Positions 1-6,032 of a DNA stretch of 21,627 nt are shown here, in pieces. Position numbers and translations under genes: made by a program. Source of the stretch: Bacillota bacterium (GTDB lineage: Bacteria; Bacillota; Clostridia; Christensenellales; Aristaeellaceae); assembly GCA_023415715.1 (NCBI GenBank), contig JAEZJP010000065.1, forward strand, positions 1 through 21,627, given 5' to 3'. The notes under the pieces are model-generated. The model was not told where the DNA came from, did not search any database, and saw only the letters and a program-made list of their open reading frames with translations. Each line of letters begins with the position of its first letter. Positions within the stretch are counted from its first letter, which is position 1.

Positions 1-527
1 TGGCTCATAAAAAACCAATGCTCTATCCGGTGGGAAGAAGCGCAGGGGGTGATCCCCCTCTTTTCCAAGGCGTCGTACAATTCCTTCAGCACATTCCGCC
101 TGGGTCCCATTTCATACGCGTTCCACCGTGACAAGCCACTTTTGTACATTTGAAACCCGTCATGGTGTTCCGCCACCGGCGTCACATACCTGGCACCGGC
201 CTTTTGAAACAGATCCGCCCAGTCTTCCGCATTGAACTTTTCCGCCTTGAAGAGCGATATGAAATCCTTATAGCCAAACTGTTTATGGGGCCCGTAGGTT
301 TTCACATGATGCTCGTACTCAGGCGAACCCTGTATGTACATATTCCGCGGATACCACTCATTGGCGAATGCCGGCACAGAGTACACGCCCCAATGAATGA
401 AAATGCCGAACTTCGCCTTTGGATACCAATCCGCCAGTCTATAACGGCCCAGCGAATCCCAGTCGTCATGAAAGGGACCGCCGTCAATGACACGCCGGAT
501 CTCCGCAAGCTTCCCAAGCCTATCCAT
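1..527 (-). CDS. GH29 alpha-L-fucosidase, N-terminal part (cut by window edge)
   Basis: Glycoside hydrolase family 29 removes terminal alpha-L-fucose with retention of configuration. The visible 175 residues hold the first part of the (beta/alpha)8 domain with the family's typical blocks: KFGIFIHWGVYSVPAF (about residues 39-54), EWYPRNMY, FGYKDFI, EHHDGF (about 120-125), RWNAYEMGPRR and, at the edge, SSHRIEHWFF. The His pairs and Trp belong to the fucose-binding pocket of the family. The catalytic Asp nucleophile and acid/base lie beyond the edge and cannot be checked. The ATG at 527 is chosen because GGAGG sits 6 nt upstream (534-538) and nothing in the family precedes this point. No signal peptide is seen, so a cytoplasmic enzyme acting on imported fucosylated oligosaccharides is inferred. 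It is separated from the GH112/GH105 genes by opposite-strand genes, so it is a separate transcript. Confidence 0.93.
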   Translation of the reverse strand, partial: MDRLGKLAEIRRVIDGGPFHDDWDSLGRYRLADWYPKAKFGIFIHWGVYSVPAFANEWYPRNMYIQGSPEYEHHVKTYGPHKQFGYKDFISLFKAEKFNAEDWADLFQKAGARYVTPVAEHHDGFQMYKSGLSRWNAYEMGPRRNVLKELYDALEKRGITPCASSHRIEHWFFMS

Positions 528-556
528 ATATATCCTCCGCATAATTGCTTTTTCCC

Positions 557-584
557 ATTATACCCCATCATAAAGGAATTGCAA
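557..584 (-). promoter_or_regulatory. Probable promoter of the fucosidase gene
   Basis: On the minus strand a perfect -10 TATAAT (557-562) lies 16 bp downstream of a TTGCAA -35 (579-584). The predicted start of transcription leaves a leader of about 20-25 nt containing the GGAGG ribosome site. The -35 is only a 4/6 match, so activator help is possible. Confidence 0.6.
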
Positions 585-699
585 CGGAGTAGAGCGGAAT
601 ACAGCCAAGATTGCAAAGATCATGCGGACTTTGCTTGCATCATAGGATTGCACTGATCATATCCCCGCGCCAGGCGATAACTGAAGGAGGTATTGACTT

Positions 700-1023
700 A
701 TGAAGGTATGCGAAGTGGTATGCATCAAAAACGCAAAAGGAATACTCAAAATCCAGCTGGAACAAAAGCTCCGGCTGCAGGAAGTGATGACGGGCAATGG
801 CTGTGACAAGCTTCCGGAGATGAAACACCCCTGCCTGGGATTTCATCAGCGCGGCTCGGAAGACATTATCACGCTGACAGACGAAAAAGGGGCCGAACAA
901 TTCCCAATGGAAATTTATATTGGCTTCTTTGATCAAAACGGTATTGAAGTTTGGAAGGGGCGCATCGATAGGCCGGAAGAGGAGGACCCTGTCTATATAA
1001 CAATCGAGTCAACAGACAAATAA
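700..1023 (+). CDS. Hypothetical 107-residue protein
   Basis: I do not recognise this family. The gene is supported by a perfect AAGGAGG ribosome site (684-690) with a 9-nt spacer to the ATG. The product is soluble, of mixed composition, acidic toward the C-terminus (PEEEDP near residue 92), with two N-terminal cysteines and no signal peptide or membrane segment. The alternation of short beta-like stretches (ILKIQL, MEIYIGFF, VYITIES) suggests a small beta-rich fold. It is alone on its strand, facing the 3' end of the methyltransferase-like gene 41 nt away. A minus-strand reading frame over the same DNA (640-936) has no ribosome site and is taken as a shadow. Confidence 0.7.
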   Translation: MKVCEVVCIKNAKGILKIQLEQKLRLQEVMTGNGCDKLPEMKHPCLGFHQRGSEDIITLTDEKGAEQFPMEIYIGFFDQNGIEVWKGRIDRPEEEDPVYITIESTDK

Positions 1024-1064
1024 GAGCAAGGGGCACCTTTTTGATACCCTCGATACCAAACGCA

Positions 1065-1901
1065 TTATACCTTTTTCAGAAAGATCCACCACTGCGGGTC
1101 AAACCCCTCCAGCATAACCTCTTCACACCCAGGCAAATCCTTAAGCCATGTACGCACCATCGGCGCCAGGTGCTCAAACAGATGAGGCGGATAGCCCCAG
1201 TCCAGGTCCAGCTGAAACATATAGTGATTGATAACCACGTGTCCGCCACTCTTAAGCGTGGGCAGGAGTGCTTTCATCAGGTTCATGAAAGGCTCCCGCA
1301 CGTGCTTTTCCAGCGTGCCCGCCGCCACTTCCTTTTGAAGCAGGCGGATCATGGCGGGCAGCGTCTCCATCCAGTCGCTGTACACGGTATCGATACCGTT
1401 TTGAGCACAGAGAACGGCCTGCAGCACATCGTTGACAGCATGCTGGAAGGCTATGATATCCACCTGGCCACCCTGCAGATGCTGCAATATATTCGCAGCA
1501 TCATCCTTGATCAGCCGGATCTCAATCGGAAGCCCATGAACCCTCTTCATCAGGCTTTCGTTCAGCTTTTCGTTCATGTTGGCGGTAATATACAGGCTCC
1601 CCGGCCTTGTTCGTGACATGCACTGGGGGATCATATCCGCGTCCCCGGAGGCCACTTCAAGCAGCGTTAGTTTGCCGCCCGGATGCAGCCTGTCCATCAC
1701 CTCGCCCCAGCGGTCGCGAAAGAACACTTCATTGATTACCGTAAAGTTTGCGATGGGATCATGGAGCAAGGCTGCGATCTGCCTTTCCCGCTCGCTCACA
1801 GGCATGCTTTCATACTGCTTTAGCTCATCGGGCTGCAAATACCGCCCGGCGCCTTCGGTAAGCTTTGGAAGCCACTTTTCGATTTTATCCAATGGGATCA
1901 T
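1065..1901 (-). CDS. Class I SAM-dependent methyltransferase-like protein
   Basis: This 278-residue protein has a glycine/acid segment LLEVASGDADMIP (about residues 79-91) that resembles motif I of Rossmann-fold methyltransferases, followed by alternating strand/helix segments (VDIIAFQHAVND; SGGHVVINHY) like motifs IV and VI. The motif is imperfect and the substrate cannot be told, so 'methyltransferase-like' is as far as the sequence goes. A longer reading frame extends to 2129, but the ATG at 1901 is chosen. A TTGACT-17-TATAAT promoter (1926-1954) would start the RNA near 1915-1920, downstream of the other ATGs, and AAGGGTGG lies 8 nt upstream of 1901. It is divergent from the cupin gene and convergent with the 107-residue orphan. 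Confidence 0.7.
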   Translation of the reverse strand: MIPLDKIEKWLPKLTEGAGRYLQPDELKQYESMPVSERERQIAALLHDPIANFTVINEVFFRDRWGEVMDRLHPGGKLTLLEVASGDADMIPQCMSRTRPGSLYITANMNEKLNESLMKRVHGLPIEIRLIKDDAANILQHLQGGQVDIIAFQHAVNDVLQAVLCAQNGIDTVYSDWMETLPAMIRLLQKEVAAGTLEKHVREPFMNLMKALLPTLKSGGHVVINHYMFQLDLDWGYPPHLFEHLAPMVRTWLKDLPGCEEVMLEGFDPQWWIFLKKV

Positions 1902-1925
1902 CTTTCGTACCACCCTTTCCATGCC

Positions 1926-1954
1926 ATTATACCGGCCGCTCCCCCCGTAGTCAA
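1926..1954 (-). promoter_or_regulatory. Promoter of the methyltransferase-like gene
   Basis: On the minus strand TTGACT (1949-1954), a 17-bp spacer and a perfect TATAAT (1926-1931). The spacer holds a run of six G. This is one of the best sigma-A-type matches in the window. It fixes the translation start at 1901, because the alternative starts at 1922 and upstream would lie at or before the transcription start. Confidence 0.8.
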
Positions 1955-2010
1955 ATAATGGGTGAACATTTGTCTGCGGTTGGAATGGAAGCCAGATCAA
2001 TCCCAATATC

Positions 2011-2039
2011 TTGCAATTCACGGACATGTCCTGTACAAT
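2011..2039 (+). promoter_or_regulatory. Promoter of the cupin gene with a palindrome in the spacer
   Basis: TTGCAA (2011-2016), 17 bp, TACAAT (2034-2039). A perfect 10-bp palindrome GGACATGTCC (2022-2031) lies between the two boxes, where a bound repressor would block polymerase. The -35 is a 4/6 match. The promoter diverges from that of the methyltransferase-like gene, with 56 bp between the two -35 boxes. Confidence 0.65.
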
Positions 2040-2079
2040 TGCGATGAGCAATGCCTGGTTTGATGGAAAGGAGATTATT

Positions 2080-2415
2080 ATGCCGGATTTTTTCCCTGCC
2101 CCTATACTGCGTTTGCCGGAAGCCGACATCCCTTTAGATGGCGTGAAGGCATATTTATCCCAGGGGAGCGGCCATCAAATCATTTTCATGGAGTTTTCCA
2201 AGGATGTGATGCTCCCCGATCATGCACACGCCGGACAGTGGGGCGTAGTGCTGGAAGGGAAAATTGAGCTCACCATCGGTGGCGTGATAGGGACTTACGA
2301 AAAGGGAGACCGGTATTATATACCCGAGGGAGTATTGCATTCCGGCAAAATTCATGCCGGATATGCGGACATGACCTTCTTTGACCAGGCGGACAGGTAT
2401 AAAGAAAAAGCCTAG
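2080..2415 (+). CDS. Small single-domain cupin protein
   Basis: A 111-residue one-domain cupin. Cupin motif 1 is visible as LPDHAHAGQWGVVLEGKIEL (about residues 45-64), with HxH metal ligands and a downstream Glu. Motif 2 is GDRYYIPEGVLHSG (about 75-88) with its PxG and His. A metal-binding beta-barrel is therefore expected. Such proteins serve as sugar isomerases, dioxygenases or binding proteins, and the sequence does not say which. The ATG at 2080 is chosen over the one at 2011-region because AAAGGAG (2067-2073) precedes it by 6 nt and because the promoter overlaps the longer frame. The gene is monocistronic, with a palindromic repeat starting 44 nt after the stop. Confidence 0.85.
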   Translation: MPDFFPAPILRLPEADIPLDGVKAYLSQGSGHQIIFMEFSKDVMLPDHAHAGQWGVVLEGKIELTIGGVIGTYEKGDRYYIPEGVLHSGKIHAGYADMTFFDQADRYKEKA

Positions 2416-2458
2416 CGGACTTTGAGCTACAGAAGTAAGCACTGGTTTATTCTAAGAT

Positions 2459-2536
2459 ATGTCATTCTGAGCGAAGCGAAGAATCTTGAGCTCTTTGCTG
2501 CAAAAGATCCTTCGGGCGGAGCCCTCAGGATGACAT
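2459..2536. repeat. Imperfect palindromic dispersed repeat (GTCATTCTGAG type)
   Basis: The outer arms ATGTCATTCTGAG (2459-2471) and CTCAGGATGACAT (2524-2536) pair with a single mismatch. Inside, CGAAGCGAAGAATCTTGAG faces AAGATCCTTCGGGCGGAG, so most of the 78 nt can fold into one long imperfect hairpin. From memory, sequences very like this occur as intergenic repeats in many unrelated bacteria. Here it sits between the convergent cupin and GH112 genes and could stop or protect both transcripts. There is no U-run on either side, so a classical intrinsic terminator is not supported. Confidence 0.75.
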
Positions 2537-2676
2537 ACATGCGGGGCTTGGCTCATTATTTCTTGGAATTGTTATGTAAAAACGGTTCTTCGTTACCTTG
2601 ACAGGATAAAAATGAATCCTCATATTCCGTAACTTCTGTAATTTCCATTGTACCAGCTAATGAATTCATTTCTTTT

Positions 2677-4839
2677 TTATATTACCCTGGTAACAAAGCC
2701 ATATGGCTTTATTTGAATCTCGACCGGGCCGCCGGGGATCGCGATTCGTGCAACTTGCTTTTCCCCGCTCATATTTACCGCCGCCAGCTTGTTTTGGGCC
2801 GGATAAAAAGCGCATTCCATATACGGATTGTCGGTTAGGTAAAGCTGCTCATTGCCTAAGCCTGCGGCGTAAAGAATCAGGTTTAGCAAAAACCGTGTGG
2901 CTTTCGGGTCTACCTTGAAGGAAGTCAAATAGATGCCCTTGCCTCTGCCGAACCTGTTCACCGTTAAGGCAGGCATACCGCTTTCCTCCTGAAGCACTTT
3001 CGCCTTACCGTCTGTGAGATAGAGGTTTTCCTTTCGCTTCAGGTGCGCGTCCCCCGCCATGAGGCCCGCCTCCGGCATAACATCATAACTCCATCGGCCA
3101 TGGCAGACCTTTTCCCCTGTATCCAGATCAACCCCCAGCACATGGGCCATACGAAGGTATGTGTCGGCACCCAGGCAGGCCGAAGGCTCATTGACGCCAA
3201 TGAAAGCACCGCCCTCATGAACCCACCCGGTAAGCTTCTCAACCACTTCAGGATCGGCCCAAGCTTCCCCGCCGCTCCAGGCAGTGCCGGCCGATCCTGC
3301 ATTGATGACCACTTGAACGTCTTTTAGCGCACCGGCCTTCACATCTTCAAAGCTTATAAACCGCACATGAACCGGCAGGCCCGACAGCGCCTCATTGATA
3401 TGAATCAAATCATGCTTATCCGTTTCATGAAAGTGGCCCGACAGCGACCAGGAGCGCAGCGTCCCCCACACGTGAAGCACCGCCACATGGATGGGCAGCG
3501 TATAGGGTTCCCCGCATTCATGCAACGCTTTTATATCCCTAAACTCGTTGGCCAGTTCTCCGATATAGTCACAAAAATCGGGAAAACCCTCCGTCAGATG
3601 CAGATACCCGCCCAGGCCGATCCTTTGAACCGGTGCTCGCAGCAGCGCCCTGCGTACCTGCAGCCAATACTTTTTTGCGTCCAGGGTGGGATTCCCGCCA
3701 GGCGCAAAAGTTGGCGCGCCGCTTAATCCTACTGGGAACAGATAGGGGTGCAGCCGAAGCTCATGGGTTTTTACGGGCACATGGGCGCAGAGCCTTGCTT
3801 CATACCCTGAAAATACGCACTTGATCAGCCCGTCGAACCCGATTTGTGAAAAGCGCTCCCCGTAAGGCTCCATACCCACCCAGCTGTCGTCATAGAACAC
3901 ATACGCCTTTTTCCCGTACAGGTGGACAACTTCCACCAGCTTTTTGCCGAAGGCGGTCACAAACTCACATGCAAAATCCATATAGTCCCTCTTATGGGAC
4001 GTGGGCGGCCAGTGGGTTACCTGGAAGTTGCCCTTGTTGACAAAATCCTCCGCGGTGAGGGCATAACCCATCTTTTGCTCGAATTGCGCCAGCGTAAGCG
4101 GGCTGACCGTGTTGTCATATGAAGCCCAATCGGAAAACAAATAGCGGTTTCTGGTACTGGCGCCCCATATGAAGGCAAAGTTATAAAACAGGGATGTGAA
4201 CCGTACCACATCAACTTTGGGATGCTCCACACACCAGTTTTCAAGCCATTCCAGCAAATAATCCTGAACGGAGGGGTGCCTTGGATCCAGCTGCATCAAA
4301 TGTTCCGACGTCCAATGGTTGGTGATGTGGTTGTACATGTTGATTTCTTCCCACACCCGAAAGGATAGAAAACTTGCGGTATACCGGCGCCAGGGAACGG
4401 CATCCATGACCCGCACCACTTTTGTATCGGGATCGTAGCGCCACTTGTTTCTTGGCACTTCCACATACAATGTGCGGTCAAAAACCTGCCAGTAGAGCAT
4501 GGCCTCCGAGCTGCTGTTTACAGAAAACTGCTCGGCAAAGTACCGCTCCATCAGGGGAATTTCTACTGTATCCGATGTAGCGGTAACGGGATCACTTATC
4601 AAAAACACCTGCTGCAGCGTGTCGGGATGTTTCTTTGCCCATTCATTATGATCCCTTATAATGCAAAGAGTGGCGTATATTTCGTAGCCCGCATCCAATA
4701 TTTTTGGGGAAAGTTTCGTGCCGTCACTGTCGCGGATCACGTCGGCCCCCCATTTTTCCGCGAGCCTTAATGTCAGGTTCTCATATCCCGCCTCACCGGG
4801 AAGCGTAAACCCGCCTTTATGCCCGTTCAATAAGCTCAT
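2677..4839 (-). CDS. GH112 beta-galactosyl phosphorylase (GNB/LNB or galactosyl-rhamnose type)
   Basis: This 720-residue protein is the usual length for GH112. These enzymes phosphorolyse beta-linked galactosyl disaccharides to galactose 1-phosphate plus N-acetylhexosamine or L-rhamnose, in the cytoplasm. The family signature is at the N-terminus: GGFTLPGEAGYE (9-20) and KWGADVIRDSDGTKLS (29-44). WEEINMYNHITNHW (163-176) and YVFYDDSWVGMEPYG (313-327) contain the pocket Glu/Asn and the Asp pair at 317-318, close to the acid catalyst that I recall as Asp313 in the Bifidobacterium enzyme. A beta-sandwich-like C-terminus follows. The ATG at 4839 overlaps the TGA of the GH105 gene (ATGA), so translation is coupled. 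That partner makes galactosyl-rhamnose from rhamnogalacturonan I the favoured substrate, but sequence alone does not separate it from galacto- or lacto-N-biose. Confidence 0.93.
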   Translation of the reverse strand: MSLLNGHKGGFTLPGEAGYENLTLRLAEKWGADVIRDSDGTKLSPKILDAGYEIYATLCIIRDHNEWAKKHPDTLQQVFLISDPVTATSDTVEIPLMERYFAEQFSVNSSSEAMLYWQVFDRTLYVEVPRNKWRYDPDTKVVRVMDAVPWRRYTASFLSFRVWEEINMYNHITNHWTSEHLMQLDPRHPSVQDYLLEWLENWCVEHPKVDVVRFTSLFYNFAFIWGASTRNRYLFSDWASYDNTVSPLTLAQFEQKMGYALTAEDFVNKGNFQVTHWPPTSHKRDYMDFACEFVTAFGKKLVEVVHLYGKKAYVFYDDSWVGMEPYGERFSQIGFDGLIKCVFSGYEARLCAHVPVKTHELRLHPYLFPVGLSGAPTFAPGGNPTLDAKKYWLQVRRALLRAPVQRIGLGGYLHLTEGFPDFCDYIGELANEFRDIKALHECGEPYTLPIHVAVLHVWGTLRSWSLSGHFHETDKHDLIHINEALSGLPVHVRFISFEDVKAGALKDVQVVINAGSAGTAWSGGEAWADPEVVEKLTGWVHEGGAFIGVNEPSACLGADTYLRMAHVLGVDLDTGEKVCHGRWSYDVMPEAGLMAGDAHLKRKENLYLTDGKAKVLQEESGMPALTVNRFGRGKGIYLTSFKVDPKATRFLLNLILYAAGLGNEQLYLTDNPYMECAFYPAQNKLAAVNMSGEKQVARIAIPGGPVEIQIKPYGFVTRVI

Positions 4840-5864
4840 CCCCTGTCCTGATTCAGCGCTGCAGTCAAAAATGCCAATGCCAACCCCTGCCCCCAGCCCT
4901 GTGTCCAATCACAGGAAATATTGCGGTAGCCCTTCAGATCGTTCATCACCGCCGTGCCGCCCGATACGTTCAGAAGCCTGCCGTCAGGAGATATGTTATC
5001 CATGATACCGGTCAAAGCTTTTTGCACATGCTTGGTATGAAGCGGGTTATTATTCACGATCATGGCTGCAGCAATGCCACAGCTGGCACTCAGCTCCTCA
5101 TAGCTTTCCGCATCGTCAAGCACGGTGCGCCAAAGCCCGTTATCCGTTTGCAAGGCCTTAAGGCCAGCCAGCTGGTCGCGCAATGAGCAGTCCACATCCA
5201 TAAAGGGCGGATACAAATAAGGTTTTTCAAGCCTAGCCTTCACCTGGGACATGGTATAGGCAGCCCATGCATTGGCCCTTGCCCAGTAAAAGCCTGACAT
5301 GTGATTCTTTTGAATATTGTCATAACCGTGGTACCAAAGCCCTGAAGCCTTATCCTGCAGATAGCGGATATGCCACAGATACTGATGCAAGGCATCTTCA
5401 ATCTTCGCCTGGTCTTTTGTATGAACACCTACACGCAAAAGGAACATGGCCGCCATAAAAAGCGTATCCGCCCAAGCCTGCTCCGGAAAGTCATTGCTTA
5501 CGGAAACCGTGTGCTGCAACACATTGTCCGCAAAGCGCAGCGCCTTATGCGTAAGGTAATCTGCTTTGGCAAGGGCGATATCCAGGTATTTTTGCTCTCC
5601 TTTAGCCTCATAAAGCACCAAAAGACAATGCCCCATGGCGCAGGTGTTCACCGTGAAGGCGGGCAGGCCCAGGGAGATCAGTTCATCCACCCTATCCTTC
5701 AGCAATTCAAGGTAATCACCGCTGCCGGTGAGCTTGTATGCCTCCGACACGCCGTAATAAGCCACGCCACAGGGCCACTCCCAGTTAAGGTCCATCTCCA
5801 TGGTCCTGCGGACCAGGGCATCCACAGCGGTCAATAGCTTTTCCCTGTCGAATATAAGCTTCAT
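4836..5864 (-). CDS. GH105/GH88-type unsaturated uronyl hydrolase (YteR/YesR-like)
   Basis: A 342-residue (alpha/alpha)6-barrel protein. The enzyme class hydrates the 4,5-double bond left by polysaccharide lyases and so releases the unsaturated uronic acid from the non-reducing end. Visible blocks are WADTLFMAAMFL (131-142, with Asp133 at the position of the catalytic Asp), GLWYHGYD (175-182), GFYWARANAWAAY (191-203), LNVSGGTA near the C-terminus and GWGQGLALAF (last 20 residues). No signal peptide is seen, so it acts in the cytoplasm. The start at 5864 has GGGAGG 8 nt upstream. It follows the solute-binding protein gene after a 168-nt spacer with a strong hairpin and overlaps GH112 by 4 nt. 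The LplABC-like transporter and GH112 partner point to rhamnogalacturonan-I fragments. A glucuronyl substrate (GH88 style) remains possible. Confidence 0.88.
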   Translation of the reverse strand: MKLIFDREKLLTAVDALVRRTMEMDLNWEWPCGVAYYGVSEAYKLTGSGDYLELLKDRVDELISLGLPAFTVNTCAMGHCLLVLYEAKGEQKYLDIALAKADYLTHKALRFADNVLQHTVSVSNDFPEQAWADTLFMAAMFLLRVGVHTKDQAKIEDALHQYLWHIRYLQDKASGLWYHGYDNIQKNHMSGFYWARANAWAAYTMSQVKARLEKPYLYPPFMDVDCSLRDQLAGLKALQTDNGLWRTVLDDAESYEELSASCGIAAAMIVNNNPLHTKHVQKALTGIMDNISPDGRLLNVSGGTAVMNDLKGYRNISCDWTQGWGQGLALAFLTAALNQDRG

Positions 5865-5976
5865 GAGGCAAGCCTCCCGATTTAAGATTGCAAAAGAGTG
5901 TTTTCGTATTGCCCTATGTGGGCATACCCCTCGCGAAACTGTTTCCCTGCTTTACGGCCATTGGTGTATACATATT

Positions 5977-6010
5977 GGGATGCCCTCCAAGGAGGTAAGG
6001 AGGGCATCCC
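5977..6010 (-). other. Perfect 12-bp hairpin after the solute-binding protein gene, with an anti-SD loop
   Basis: Arms GGGATGCCCTCC (5977-5988) and GGAGGGCATCCC (5999-6010) pair perfectly. In the minus-strand mRNA the 10-nt loop reads UUACCUCCUU, which is identical to the ribosome's anti-Shine-Dalgarno core. The sequence following the stem on the minus strand is AATATGTATA, not a U-run, so this is not a standard terminator. It begins 22 nt after the binding-protein stop codon and separates it from the GH105/GH112 genes. The rest of the spacer holds a weaker hairpin (5906-5927). Confidence 0.7.
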
Positions 6011-6032
6011 GGTGAGGTATATATGCTGTTTG

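Noticed and set aside
640..936. A 98-codon minus-strand frame opposite the 107-residue gene
   Set aside because: It has no ribosome site, whereas the plus-strand frame has a perfect one.
1024..1064. Terminator between the 107-residue gene and the methyltransferase-like gene
   Set aside because: No stem longer than about 4 bp forms in this 41-nt gap, so none is called.
1902..2129. N-terminal extension of the methyltransferase-like protein to 354 residues
   Set aside because: The extension would lie upstream of a near-consensus promoter and overlaps the divergent cupin promoter and gene.
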